NCBI GenBank assembly: GCA_007922225.1
Contig: ML679956.1
Coordinates: forward strand, 70,982,111 to 71,046,110
Direction of reading: 5' to 3'
Origin: Emydura subglobosa
Lineage: Eukaryota; Chordata; Testudines; Chelidae
DNA: 64,000 nucleotides
Both the position numbers and the translations under genes were made by a program. The notes beneath the pieces were generated by a model that had not been told where the DNA came from, ran no database searches, and saw only the letters and a program-made list of their open reading frames with translations. Below, piece by piece: positions 22,346-34,514 of the stretch. The stretch's first letter is position 1. Each line of letters starts with the position of its first letter.

Positions 22346-22904
22346 GCTTTCCATATGTCCTCTAGGCCCGCATGCCTGCCCCTACCACTCCACACCAGAG
22401 ACAAGCATGGACAACCCGAGCGTCCCATACACTGACTGACATACAGAGCCATAGCTTATGTATATGTAGCTACAATGGACATCAATGGTCCTTCCTCTTG
22501 TTTATTTATTAAAGGTCCTACATTTTTTAAAGTTACAATATATTTATTTTTAAATTTGGCAGGGTTTATTTTTGTTTGTTTTTCTGGAGCTGTTTCCATA
22601 AGTATGAAAGTCTTTTACTGAGAAAGTGATTCATCTTTATTAGTTTACAAACACATGGTGGATAAGGCCTGCTGGCAGCGAAAGTGCTGGCTGTACACTC
22701 ACAGCCCATAGGCTCAGCTTCAAACAGCGCAGTCATCATAAATGTACAGCAAGCACCACAACACTACTAGGCGTACTGGCAGTGACAGATGCACAGATGT
22801 GCGACAAGCACCGCACAATTCCTCCAGGCTCCCCTCGCTGCAGCACTAGGTTGAGCACAGCACACCCCAGCACATTCCTGTGACTCTCCATTAAAGTGTT
22901 CTTT

Positions 22905-23760
22905 CAAAGCCTCCCGAAGATGCATAGCTACTTACTGAGCTTGTCTGATAGCCCATGTCTCTGGCTGTTCAAAAGCAGCAGCCATTCCGCCTTCACCCCT
23001 GTGACAAGATTTCCCTTTTGCTTCACAAAGATTATGCAGGACACAACAGGTGGCTATAACCACTGGGATATTTTTTTGCACTGAGATCCAATCTAGTGAG
23101 TAAACAATGCCAGCACCCTTCAATCTACCAGAACCGCACCCAACTGGTGTTCTGCATCTGCTGAGCTGATAGCTGAATTTTCCATGGAGCCTTCGAGGAG
23201 GCTGGTGTATGGCTTCATGAGCCAGGAAGCAAGGGGTAGGCTGGTTCCCCAAGGATCATTACTGGCATTTCAACATTGCCAGTAGTAATCCACTGGCTGG
23301 GAAAGAAAATCCCTGCTTGCAGCTTTCTGAGAAGTCCTGTGGTCTCACAGATGGGAGTGTCATGCACCTTCCCTGACCAGCCAACATGGATGTCAGTAAA
23401 GCATCCCCAGTGATCCACCAGCACTTGCATAACTAGCCCTTTCTGTTGATGTACTCTGTGGCAAGGTGCTCTGAGGCTAAAATAGGCATATGAGTGACAT
23501 CTATTGCTCCACTGCAGTTTGAGAACCTCATTGCTGTAAATCCATCTACTATATCCTGCACACTGCTGAAAGTCACAGTCCTCTGGAGCAGGAGACAGTT
23601 AATGGCCCTGCACACTTGCATGACAGTGGCCCCCACAGTGGATTTCCTACTTCCAAACTGACTTCCTACTGACCGGTAGCAATCCGGCATTACAGGTTTC
23701 CTCAATGTTATCACCACTCGCTGCTCCATGGTCAGCGTAGCTCTCCGTTTGGTGTTCCTG
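22905..23760 (-). pseudogene. Harbinger DDE nuclease relic, copy 1
   Basis: HARBI1-family transposase. N to C: CYRSVGSQFGSRKSTVGAT... and VMQVCRAINCLLLQ; first catalytic Asp in GAIDVTHMPI; LATEYINRKG; second Asp in VDHWGCFTDIHVGWSGKVHD; then ILGEPAYPLLPGS, and CCVLHNLCEAKG near the C terminus. About 10 bp are missing near 23432 relative to copy 2, shifting the frame. In the third catalytic block the codon equal to copy 2's Glu reads GGG (Gly), beside another one-base shift at ~23120. It is therefore inactive for at least two independent reasons. Confidence 0.85.
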
Positions 23761-24420
23761 CGTTGGATAGGTAAGGCGAGCTCAGCACACAGATCCAGGA
23801 AAGTGGCCTTGTGAACCTGAAAGTTTTGCAGCCACTGCTTGTCATCCTAAACCTGCATTACAATGTGTTCCTACCAGTCAGTGCTCATTTCTTGGGCCCG
23901 CCATCTGCAGGTGCTCCAACAACCTTGAATTGGTTTCCGCTATCTCCCACAGCAATCTGTCTTCCAAGAAATCAGTTCTTCCTGTGGCCCTGCAAATAAC
24001 AGAGGAGAACGTGTCCTGTGCTTGCAACGCTCACAACAATAGTGCAGAGCTGTCTGGCGCCATGCTTCTGTCCGAGATGGCAGACAGCGACAAGTCCTGT
24101 ACCGGTTTGTGGGAAACTGAAAATAGGCACAAAAATTATGGGCTAGAGATATATTATAGGATGGAGAGCACTGCATTATCCCTTGCTCCCAGACTTCTCT
24201 GAACAAGTTGCTTCTGCCCCCGCCATACACTGTCAAAACTGCACAAATGATAGTGCGGTGGATGATGGCAGGTTGCACACTGGGATACTTACCCATGGTG
24301 CACTGCACTGTGCATTGACACAACCATGCCTGGTGAGTACACGCAACGCCAATGCAAGGAGTCAACTATGTACGCACACAAGCGATAGGCTACCTGCGGT
24401 GGCTGTATGATGATGGAACT

Positions 24421-27400
24421 TGTGATGGTTTGTGAAGAAAAAAAAATAAAAGGTAAAATTTTATCATATTATTTGTGTGGCTCTACACATTAAACAGTTA
24501 TCAGTGAAAAAACCAGACGTTACAAGTTCTTGCTGCTCATGCAAAAAAAAATCTGGTACATGGGTCATTTGTTCATTATGGTCTTTGTGAAACAGAAATA
24601 AAACGAGCAGGCTCCTTGTACGGAAATGCGGTTCTCGTTCACACACGCTTATGGCCCTTTCGCTTAGTGAGACCAGTATTTGTTCAGGAGGGAATTCTTC
24701 CTTTGGGTAATTAATTTTTTTTTTGCTATTTATTATTTACAGCGCCAAAGTTTCAGTATGTGGAAGAAAAAAAAACTGGCTGTGCAAATTGCTAGGTAGC
24801 TTTGCTGCCCTCAAAAGAAATAGCACAGTATATAGCATGTACATTCCATTCAGAAGCTAAATGGATCATCAGGCAGGAATGACTTCAAAGGAATGTATGC
24901 ATCATGCCGCTGACATTTTGTTGCAATTCGAACAGCGAGGGAGGGGGAGCTAAGAATTACGGACAAGCAGTTCGCCTGGATTGTACATTTGTTAACTGTC
25001 AGATATGGAGAGGAAGATTTCCCTTTGGCACCAGAGGAACCACACTGGAAAGCTATTCCCTTTCCAAGCCGCACATCTGAGAAGCATCAGAGAGCTGACA
25101 TTAGGGAGAGACAGAAGGCAAAGGAAATTGTACGCTCAGTGAGATGGTATAGTGCAGGTTAGAGGCTGGAGGTGGACTAAGAAAAGTGGAGTGTTATCGC
25201 TAAAATCTGGCCCCTTCCAAAAACACATAACATTGCTGAAGCTGTGAGTTTGGTCTGCTAGTTTCAGACATTCCAGCATATGCTTCTGATTTTGTTTTTA
25301 ATACCTACAGTTCATCCCGAGACAATTCATGGCAACTGTGGCAATTGTAGCACTATATAAAACACTGGGTTTGGTGACAACTGATATGAAGTGTGATTGG
25401 AAAAAATAATGCCTCCTGGTAATAATAATGTTTCCTGCTCGGATTGGTCTCACGATAATAGGCCGGCTCCTGTGGCGTTTGCAGAGCCATACACTGGACT
25501 GTGGTGTTACATTACGGTTAGATATTCACATGAATGAGAGGGAAATAAGTGTGTATGCAAACACACCAGGAATGTCTAAATGCCAGTTCATTGCTCAACA
25601 CTCAGGGCAGTGAGTACAGCCCCTTCCACTCAGGCCAGATTGAGTCAGGAAACATCCCTGCTCAATTTAAAAAAAAGGCATCTTTCCACTTTGCTACGGC
25701 AGCAATCAATTAAGGGGTGCTGTCCCACCCCACGCTGGCTTGGCTTTATGAGCTTGGCAGCCTGATTCCCGGAGGACAGAAATAGATTGGAGCAGGAAGT
25801 GCCTCAGAGAGCTTTCCATTCAAAAGGGTGGGTGGAGGAGGAATAAGGGTGGGAGGCGTAGCAGCAGCAGGTCACTGAAGTTGGGGGGGTGGAGGAGGGA
25901 AAGAAACCCTGCCCTGATGGACTGGGTTGCAGAAAGGTCACTTCATCCTGTTCCAAGAGGAGGAAACACGTTTGAATTCTTTGCTGTAACTCAGCTAGCT
26001 GCTCAGTTCACTGGCTCAGCGGGTTTGTCCTTCGGTAGGAACAGAGGCTTGGCTGGCCTGAGACCCCTACTTTAATAGAAGAGTGTTTATCTTGGGCTTC
26101 CCATCTTATCCTTCCAACTCCCCAGGCCCTACCGATGGCAATGCCATCGCAATGACGGCTGGTTTGTCATGTCCGTTAGCCAGCTTGATTTTTTTAGGGT
26201 TTAAAAATGTCACAATTTCAAAATAATTCCAGTCTTTTTTTCAGGCAGTTGGAAGGGAAAAGAGGAAAATGGGGAAACAGCTTCTGGTCCAGAAATGCTT
26301 TCGTTTACGTTTACAGAAACAAAGCCAAAGAGATGACGTGTTCCACTGGAGGGGGCACAGGCCTGGCAGTCAGAAGAGGTGGAATCTAGTCACAGCTCGC
26401 TACCACTGACTCATGATTAATTCAGACCTGGTAGATGGTAGGCAGGTGTAGCTACATTGAGTCTCCATGTCTGAATCTGGTCCTGTGTATGGTGCTTTAT
26501 TTTACTTGGACAGCATAAAGGTCTGCTGTCAGGCTGCATGAGAGCCATCTCCGAGTCCCTCCGTCTTCCAGGAGGCTACCCCACTGAGTCAGAGTGCTAA
26601 ATTGAATATTGGAAGCCAATTTGCTTAGGTTAAGTTTGAGTCATGAAAGAGATGGCTAGTAAACGATGGACCTGAGTCCCACAGAGACCTTCTCAGCATT
26701 GTTTGCTGTGTGTTAGTATCGGGGGAAACTTCAAAGCAGCCAGGGAAGACTAGGAACAGCAACATCGCAAAGAAATGACTCTGAAGGCTGAGCAACGTCA
26801 CCCAAAGGCTGCAGTCATACTGGTGTCCACCCTCAGCTGACATTCCATACAAAGGGGAAGTTACACAACGGCGAAGAGTTGTCAAACATGAGGAAAGCCT
26901 CGTGGAATCTGAGTGTCTTAACAACATGACTGATCTCATGCCTTTCGGATGAAAACAACTGAGGTCCTTGTCATGGTCACGACACAGACTATGGAATTTT
27001 TTTTTTTTTTTTTGCGCCAAATTCTGGTGGTCTAGTCTGAATTAGGACTTGCGTTCTGCCCAATTTACAATCCTACTGCAGTTTCAGATCACGTTAGTTG
27101 TTTTTCATGATCCAACTTGTGCAACTGCTCCTCCTCCTGCCAAATTGCTCTAGAGGTGCTGCTGCAGAATGGTTGCCCATTCCCACTTCAGAAACACCTG
27201 TATTTCAGCGATGACTGTACGGCATATGCAGCTGGGTAACCTATAGGGCAGGGTGTTCTATTTTCTGTGTATTGCACCTTTAAATGTAGCCTCTCTGCCT
27301 ACTGCAATGGGTGGCTCTGAGGCAGCTGCCACTTTGTGTTCCAGTTCAGACGAATGGCTGTTCTCTTCATAGAGACTTTTACTTTGGTTATTTGTTGTTT

Positions 27401-27689
27401 TTCTGTAATAATCTGAAAATACACAGTTTGCTCTTTGTTCATGGGAAAGTGTAACAGAACAAACAAACACAGAGCCAGATTCGCAATTGGTGTATACTGG
27501 TGCAGGTCCATCAACTCCAGTGAAGATCTGGCCTAGAGCCCCTTCTTGAGATGCTTCAGGTGGAAACATGAAACGTAAGTGTAAGTAACTGAGTAGAGAG
27601 AGTCAAGAGGTTCATGTTTTACTCCTGTTTTGCTCTTGTTGAACCACTGGACGATCCTGCACTGGCACTGGCTGAGGAATGGACTGGAT
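24421..27689. other. Largest unrecognised stretch; MIR fragment at 26345-26415
   Basis: Only small items are visible: a plus-oriented MIR head fragment ('ggcctggcagtcagaagagg', 'ctcgctaccactgactcatg'), a 17-bp T run at 26997-27013, and a palindrome fragment near 27480-27535 ('agccagattcgcaattgg'). The rest is unique-looking sequence with no gene I can support. Confidence 0.4.
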
Positions 27690-27818
27690 CAGTGGTTTTC
27701 AACCTTTCTTCATTTGGGGACCCTAAAAATGACAAATGGAGGTGCGTATCCCTTTGGCAACCTTAGACATAGTCTGTGGCCCCCCGGGGGTCTGTAGACC
27801 ACAGGTTGAGAACCACTG
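27690..27818. mobile_element. Non-autonomous hAT element (129 bp)
   Basis: Left 'cagtggttttcaacc', right 'ggttgagaaccactg', a 15-bp inverted repeat with one mismatch. Target duplications gactggat (27682-27689) and gactagat (27819-27826) match at 7 of 8 positions. The central 'ccccccgggggtctgtagac' is typical of hAT miniature elements. No coding capacity. Confidence 0.88.
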
Positions 27819-28042
27819 GACTAGATGACCAATAGTAAATCGCCTTCATAAGTAGATATTATACGACTCCTCACTTCACTTGTTCTTTCACATCACTTCA
27901 TGCTCCTCTCGATCGATACAATGCTAACCCTTCCCTTTCTGAAAAGGGAGTTGTTCTGCAATGCATGCCCAGGAATCACCACACTGTATTTACAGTGTCC
28001 TAAAGCTAAGCCCTCTGGTGTAGAAACTTGTTTACTCACTTA

Positions 28043-28117
28043 GGGGCCTGATCCAAAGCCCATTGAAGAGGATGGGAAGACTCCCCTGGATTTCAAAGGG
28101 CTTTGGATCTAGTCCTT
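28043..28117. repeat. Small palindromic repeat ('gatccaaagcc' type)
   Basis: 'ggggcctgatccaaagccca' on the left is mirrored by 'gggctttggatctagtcct' on the right, with a ~20-bp centre. The same hairpin type occurs at 30611-30679 and 55667-55739. It could form a stem of ~30 bp with mismatches. Probably the remnant of a tiny inverted-repeat transposon. Confidence 0.6.
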
Positions 28118-29235
28118 AACCACAGCACACTCATTCTATAACACTGGGTACATTTAGGTTGGTAGATAAACAAAGAGGCAGCCTTGATAAGAGCTGCCTC
28201 TGGAGCTGTGGCAGAGTGCCCGACCAATGCGGTGCAGCAGGGAGAAAAGAAGTGGGAGACAGACTTGCCTTGCAGTGACGGCAAAGAAGAGATTTGCCAC
28301 TGGTGGAAACATGCAGCAGCAGGGAACAGAAATTCCGGGAGCAGAGGGAAGGTCCAACCCCGGAGCACAGCAAGGTGATCCGCAACAGCTTCTGGCTCCT
28401 GGATGCAGTGGTCCAGATATCCAGTCCTGTGCTCTCCATCTCATTTAATCACAGTATGTGAGATTAAATGAAGCAAAGAGTGCTCCTGCCTTATGCCACA
28501 AGTGTTTCATGTGGGCCACACCTAGATAGCCACATGGAGCTTTTTCTTATCATCGCCCACCACATATGCAGCTCCACTAGGGAGAGCAACTATGGGAGCA
28601 GGAGTGCAGGCAAGACACCAGTATTTTCACCGCCGGTTCATCTGGCCATGATCAGAACAGATCTAGATGACCCAGTGGTAAAAATGCCAGTGCCTTGTCT
28701 ACCCTAGAGCTCCCACCCTTCTACTGCTTGTGACATCTCACCATTGCACGGTCACCTGGGCAAAGTGCTAAGAACCAGCCCAGGGCAGACAAGACCATGG
28801 GGACCAGGGCTGCTGCTACATCCACTCACAATGGTTTTGTAAAGAACGTTAGACAGTCCAACCCTGCAAATGAGGAGAATATAGATCCCTCCAACCATGC
28901 CATGTGGGGTGCTCTGCGACTATGGGGCCTGCTTCTGTTCCCTTCTGCACTCATGCATCCGGGCAGAGTTCCTCTGGGCAACGTCTGCTGGCTCCCTTGA
29001 CACCTTCCGGGGGCAGTGGGCGCTGTCCGGGGTTCTCTGCTCGGTGTCCCTTTCTGGTTCCCTTCGTTTAAACCTGTGACCCCCACGCCCCTTCCTGGTT
29101 TTTTTCATTAGTTGTCCCCCGTAATCAGTTGTATCCCTGGCTCAGTGACTCCTCCCCTTAGGCTGGGGAAGGGGCCTTTAGCACTTCCCAGGTTACAAAT
29201 AGTGCTACCGACAAGTTGGCAGCCGACATGTCAAA
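28118..29235. other. No recognised feature
   Basis: About 1.1 kb with several overlapping short frames on both strands (28150-28450, 28800-29100). I compared them for domain patterns and found none, nor a coherent splice pattern. Confidence 0.4.
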
Positions 29236-29465
29236 GGGTACGTCTATGATTCAGCTGGGAGCGAGCCTGGGTAGACAGCCTTGCGCTAGTTCCACCCCAG
29301 CTAGAGTGCTAAAAAACCAGCAGCATAGGCTAGCTACCTGAACTCAGGCCCAGAGGGTCAGGCAGACTTGGACTTGAGTCGCTAGCCTCAGTTTCCCAGC
29401 CATGCTACTATTCCCAAAGCTGTATACCCATGCTCGGAGGCACCCTCCCAGCTGCAGCATAGCTT
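29236..29465. mobile_element. Foldback miniature element
   Basis: 'gggtacgtctatgattcagc' is the family terminus. 'ccagctagagtgctaaaaaa' in the left half pairs loosely with 'gccatgctactattcccaaa' in the right half, following the same internal order as 3335 and 57063. Diverged; the right end is not sharply defined. Confidence 0.5.
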
Positions 29466-29719
29466 AAGCCACAGTCGTGGAGGGCTAAAACAACCCACTT
29501 GCGTGCATTCGCCGAGCCTGTAGCTAACACAAATCACTGAAAAGAACATGCTTGAGGTAACTGGTCTGATTCTCTTTCCTATCTGTATTACCCTGCTCTC
29601 GTGATCTCTGTCGTGAGGAAAAATGCTTCAATTAGAGTCACGTCAGGGAAATCTTACACAGCAGCTAGTGAACAAATGCTTTCAGTGCCTTGTAAGCAAG
29701 CAAAATGTGTTGCTCCTCA
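29466..29719. other. No recognised feature
   Basis: Short unrecognised stretch. Confidence 0.4.
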
Positions 29720-29818
29720 GGGCCAGATTATGATCTTAATTATATTGGCATAAACCCAGAGGAATGCCACTTAAATTACTTGGTATTTACACCACTGTGA
29801 ATTAGATCATAATCTAGC
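29720..29818. repeat. Palindromic repeat ('gccagatta' type)
   Basis: Left 'gggccagattatgatcttaa' is mirrored by right 'attagatcataatctagc', giving a long imperfect stem. Diverged pieces of what may be the same family occur at 27480-27535, 46080-46155 and 59105-59240. Confidence 0.6.
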
Positions 29819-30610
29819 ACCTTGCCGTTTTACGTCTGCAAGACACTGCGCACACCTATGGCACTAAAGCATGTGCTCTAGTTTTGTCTCATTTTTTTGT
29901 GAGCAGCTAGTTGCCACCGAGTGGAAAACTCAGTTTTTCACTATTGCAAGCAATTTGCCCTGAAAGTTGGGGATTTCTGCTCAGAATGCACGCTTTTGCT
30001 CAGTGACAAAAATCTGACTATTCTTATCACAAAAAATCAGAGTTTAACTGGTATAATCTAGCCATGAATCAAATTGGGCAGTATCCAAATAGCTTCTGTT
30101 TTTCACAATACCCATTTGTGATCGCGTCAGGAAGATTCAGATCAGAACCACGTGAGCCAGTGAGTGATGCAAGAGAGTGATCTCCAGTTGACCGGCGGGA
30201 GTTGGATGTCAGTCAGGGAACACCAACCTGGGGCAGCAAAACCAACTCAAAACTGGCAAGCAGGGACTGGCTGCTCAGCCCAGGCAGTAAGCTGGTCCAG
30301 GGGAGCATTCAGAGTACATGTGCTAAGACCCAAATGGAGTGATGTGGGAAGTTTAACGCTTGGCCTGAATTTTAGCTGCTGCACCCAGCAAAGAGATATT
30401 TAAAGAGAACATTTTAAAATTAAATGCAGCTAAAATAGCCTCTGCAACCACAGTGAAAGGTTAGCAGTCCTCTGAAGGGTAAGGCTTGGAGAGATGAGGC
30501 AATTTTCATTGAAGCCAGCCTGTTGCACGCTGGGAGGAATTCATCCCACGGGAGTCCAGATGGTGTTGCAACCATCACCCTCTGCTGGGGTTTTCTACCA
30601 GCTTTAGTGT
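29819..30610. other. No recognised feature
   Basis: About 790 bp without a recognised repeat or a supported reading frame. Confidence 0.4.
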
Positions 30611-30679
30611 CTGATCCAAAGGCCTTCAGTTTCTATCAAAAGACTCCCATTGACTTCAAGTGGCTTTGGCTCAGGCCTT
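30611..30679. repeat. Small palindromic repeat beside Harbinger
   Basis: Left 'ctgatccaaaggccttcagt' mirrors right 'gtggctttggctcaggcc'. Same family as 28043-28117. The Harbinger inserted directly at its right edge. Confidence 0.55.
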
Positions 30680-30857
30680 TAGGCTGGGTCTACACTACAA
30701 AGTTAGGTTGACGTAAGCCACCTTGTGTCAACCTAGTTGTGCATGTGTCTGCACTTGAATCTGCCTCCTACTGATGTAAAAAGTGCCCCATTACACCAAA
30801 GCAATAATACCATCTCCCTGAGCTTCACAGAGCCACAGCCGATGGTATTTCCAGTAG

Positions 30858-32118
30858 AGACAAGGAAGTGTTATTACCATTATACAAAGCATGGGTGAGA
30901 CCTCATCTGGAATACTGTGTGCAATTCTGGTCTCCCACGTGTAAGAAAGATTAATTCAAAGTGGAACAAGTCCAGAGAAGGGCTACTAAGATGATCAGCA
31001 GCATGGAGAACCTACATTACGAGAAGAGACTCAAGGAACATGTTTTGTTTAGCCCAGCCAAACAGAGGCTGAGGGGGAGATATGATTGCTCTCTATAAAT
31101 ACATCAGAGGGATAAACACTAGGGAGGGAAAGGAGTTATTTAAGTTAAGTGCCAATGTTGACACAAGAACAAATGGATATAAACTGGTCATCAACAAGTT
31201 TAGGCTTGAAATTAGATGGAGATTTTTAACCATGGGAGGAGTGAAGTTCTGGGACAGCCTTCCAAGCCTGGGTGGAGATTGGGGGGGCATGTAGGGGCAT
31301 TAGCCCCATGAACTGTATATATAACTGTGGTGCATTCCCCTCCCCTCCCCCCCCCCCCCCCCCCCGGGGGCACTGGGGAAAGCGGTGACAACAGGCAGCT
31401 TGGGCCAGCCCTGTGGAGTGGGACTTAGGGAAGGAGTGCTACTTCCACCCACCGACTCACTCATTAAGTAATTTAAATACCACTAACAATTGGTAAATTC
31501 AGAAGTTAGACCTATACCATTATTAATAGCATTAAGTCTGCTACCCCTCCAAATACAGAAGTTAAACTAGGCCTATGCTTCCACGGGGACCAGTGGGGGC
31601 AAAAAACCTAACTGGCCTCAAGACTGAGCTTGGTAAGTTAATAGAGAGGATGGTATGATGAAATTGCCAACAATGGCAACTGGCCCATCTGCATTTGCTG
31701 TTAGCAAATATCCCCAATGGCCAGTGATGCGACACTAAATGGGGAGGGCTGGGTTACTACAGAGAAATCTTTCCCAGGTGTCTGCCTGGTGGGTCTTGCG
31801 GACATGCTCAGGGTCCAACTGATCGCCATTTGGGGTCGGGAAGGAATTTTTCCCCAGGTCAGATTGGCAGAGACCCTAGGGTTTGTTCACCTTCCTCTGC
31901 AACATGTGGCACGGGGCACTTGCAGGTTTAAAGTAGAGTAAATAGTGATCTCTCTGTAACCTGAGGTCTTTAAAATCATGATCTGAGGCTTTCAGCAACT
32001 CAGCCAGCGGTTCTGAGTCTTTACAGGAGTGGGGAGGTGAAGGGCTCTGGCCTGCAATGTGCAGGAGGTCGGATGATGATTATCATGGTCTCCTGCAGCT
32101 TAAAGTCTATGCAACTAT
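30858..32118 (+). mobile_element. CR1 LINE 3' end nested in Harbinger copy 2
   Basis: ORF2 C terminus (residues such as ALYKYIRGINTREGKELF and GYKLVINKFRLEIRWRF from 31082) followed by the long CR1 3' untranslated region, with 'ggtcgggaaggaatttttcc' and the terminal 'cttaaagtctatgcaactat'. Harbinger sequence lies on both sides: the Harbinger left end before it, and the region leading into the Myb-like gene after it. The CR1 is itself interrupted near 31265-31583. Confidence 0.85.
31265..31583. mobile_element. ~320-bp insertion inside the nested CR1
   Basis: CR1 sequence stops after 'gggacagccttcca' and resumes at 'gggaccagtgggggcaaaa'. The interval is unrelated to CR1. It contains a run of 19 C followed by 5 G (31347-31370). 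Short direct repeats ccttcca (31258-31264) and gcttcca (31577-31583) flank it and could be a target duplication. I do not recognise the family; inverted ends are weak at best. Confidence 0.6.
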
Positions 32119-32184
32119 GCACAGAAGTTGATGCAGAGTGAATGGAGACACTGTTACCTACATTGACCCTAAGTCTTCCAGCAG

Positions 32185-34066
32185 GTGTCCCACAATTCCC
32201 ACTCGGGTCACAATTGGGAGCTCCATGACCCAGGGGTCAGGGACACCTCCCTCCCTGGAAAGCCCCACACATTTTTTAAATGCCTTTTTCGGATTGTCAA
32301 GCTTGGTGAACATACCAAGAAGCTCTCCTCGTTGTGTGCAACTGCCCAGCTGACCATGCCGGCTACAAGCTCCAACACAATCGGGCTTGGAGTAAACAGG
32401 CTTGGAGTAGATATTGCAGCTCTGGGGCCTGTAGTGAGCAAGCACAGCTATGTACCAGCAGTAGCAACATGGACATCTAAAAGCAGACTGCAGGGTGATC
32501 TGGAACATGACAGGGACCGGCAGCAGTGCCATGTGAAAGCGAAGGAACTGAGTCAGGCATATCAGAAGGCCAGGGAGGCCAACAGTCCAACCAGTGCTGA
32601 GCCGCAGACCTGCTGCTTTTACAAAGAGCTGCATGCCTTATTGGCGGAGACCACCCAGTACCCCACCGCAGATACCTCTGAGGCGCCTGAGTCACAGGCC
32701 CCTGGCATGACTACCAAGGACGAGGAGGTCATGGAGAAGGATGGGAGACATGTGACCCGGGGCTGCAGCTATGCCATGAGCCAGGACATGTTCGAGACTC
32801 TACTACAGTTCAGTCCATCCCACCAGCTGAGCATGGGTGAGCCCAATGCAGGGCAAGGAACCTCGGGTAAGTGTGTAATTGTATTTCCCATTACAATGAT
32901 ATACTGATGGGATATCCAGCTTAACAGGACACAGCTACTGACTTGTCCTTACTCATGCTAGAAGAGGCAGCGGTATAGTAGAGAGGTAGCATTGTTCAAT
33001 ATAGTAGAGTTAGACCGGGGGGCGGGGCTATGCAGAGCAGTTTGTTTATATTCACAGGGATGTCCCTTGAATCCTCCTGAGAGATCTCGATGAAGCTTCC
33101 CTGGAGGCACTCTACAATCCTATCCCGAAGGCTTCTGGGTATGGCAGTCTTCATCCATCCTCCGGAGTAGGACACATTCCCACACAGAGTCCGCGATCAC
33201 TTTGGCAGGCACCGTGCAGAACACAGGCTAGCAGCATATGGGCCCGGGTGGCTTCAGGATGGCAACAGCAGGCTCCTGCCTTTGTTACCCTCAGGAGTGA
33301 GATACAAGATAAAGTCACCACCACCTATGGAACATGGTGCCAAGATTCAGTGCCACTGCCCTATACGCAGAGTTTCATGCAACCGAGGAATGCCCTCCTC
33401 ATCTCCCTCACCCCTGGCGGGACATGATCACCAGGGCCGGAGCTGTGAGGGTGCCGTGCATAAGCACTCCAAAGCAGAAGTGTCCATAAGCGACTTGTTT
33501 AAAACTTTAGGAGAGCCAGGGATGGGAGTTCTGACTCTTAACTTTCACTTTCTGCTATGACTACGCTGACAATGGTACCTCGGTGTGTTTTATCTGCAGC
33601 TGCCGCGGCCTGGCAAGGTTTCCCCTCCACACCTGCGGAATGCCTGAGCCAGGTAAGAAGAAAGAAGATCACTTTGGACGACATGCTCAATAAGATCCTG
33701 CAAGCCAGAGCTATAGCAGACTGTGAGCAAAGGCCTGGAGGGTGAACATTACAGACAGCTTGGAGAAGGAAAGAGAAGACAAGAGAAAGGCCCAGGAGTC
33801 CCAGCAGGAAAAGGACAGGGAAAAGCCACCAGGACATAATGGTGCTTCTCAGGCAGCAGACACAGATGCTGCAGATGCTTGTGGATCTACAGGTTCAACA
33901 ATCCCAGGCTTGCCTCCTTTTACAGTCCATGGAGAGCTCCATTACAGTACCTCCCTGCACCACCCCTCGACATACCACGTGGCACCAGGAGCTGCATCCC
34001 TACCCCTACCACTCTGCACCAGAGGACATTAAGGACAACCAGAGCTTCACGTACACTGACTTCTGA
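32185..34066 (+). pseudogene. Harbinger Myb/SANT-like gene relic, copy 2 (two exons)
   Basis: Exon 1 is open from 32185 to the splice donor GTAAGT at 32877; an ATG at 32356 (MPATSS...) is another possible start. It retains the QCHVKAKELSQAYQKAREAN segment and TCCFYKELHALLAE, features of the Myb/SANT-like partner protein of Harbingers. The first helix with its usual Trp/Glu pattern is degraded. The intron is 32877-33599, with acceptor 'tttatctgcag'. Exon 2 carries LDDMLNKILQARA, then after frame changes KEREDKRKAQES, LRQQTQMLQMLVDLQVQQ and the C-terminal NQSFTYTDF ending at 34064-34066. A stop after RPGG (~33745) and a later shift break it. Confidence 0.8.
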
Positions 34067-34514
34067 GAGCCATGGTGGCTGTATGTGGAGGTAAAATGGA
34101 CATGATTGTTTTTTCCCCTTGTTAAGTTCAGTTCCATTCATTTATTAAGTTTTTAATGTATTTGATTTTTAATTGCACAGGTTTTTCTTTGCACCAGTTT
34201 TGTTACTGAATAAAATTCTATTATTTGGAAAGTAGTTTATCTTTATTAGCTCACACCATATGCTGAAGAGTGCCTAGCAGTTTTGAGAGCACCCACTTGT
34301 TACTGTACAGTGTGATAACTCACAGGATCAGTGACATACATAGTGTAACAATCATAAATGCAGAGCAAGCACTGCAAAATTAATAGGTGAATTGACAGTG
34401 TTTTATTCATAGATGTGTACCAAGCACCACACAATTCCTAACAGGCCCCAAAACAGCAGGGCTAAGTAGACCACAGTACACCACAATGCATTACTGTGGC
34501 TCACCAGTGAAGTG

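Larger units (their letters stand above)
20450..24420. mobile_element. PIF/Harbinger transposon, copy 1 (degenerate)
   Basis: Contains the end of a Myb-like gene on the plus strand and a Harbinger nuclease gene on the minus strand, facing each other, as in copy 2 at 30682-36076. The right end ('gcgataggctacctgcggtg') corresponds to sequence just inside copy 2's terminus, but the terminal repeat itself is missing. The left part of the Myb-like gene is missing too. A 748-bp solo LTR lies within. Without the LTR it is ~3.2 kb. Non-autonomous. Confidence 0.85.

Noticed and set aside
28154..28448. Possible host exon around 28.2-28.4 kb
   Set aside because: Frames are open on both strands, but no domain, conserved motif or consistent splice pair supports coding.
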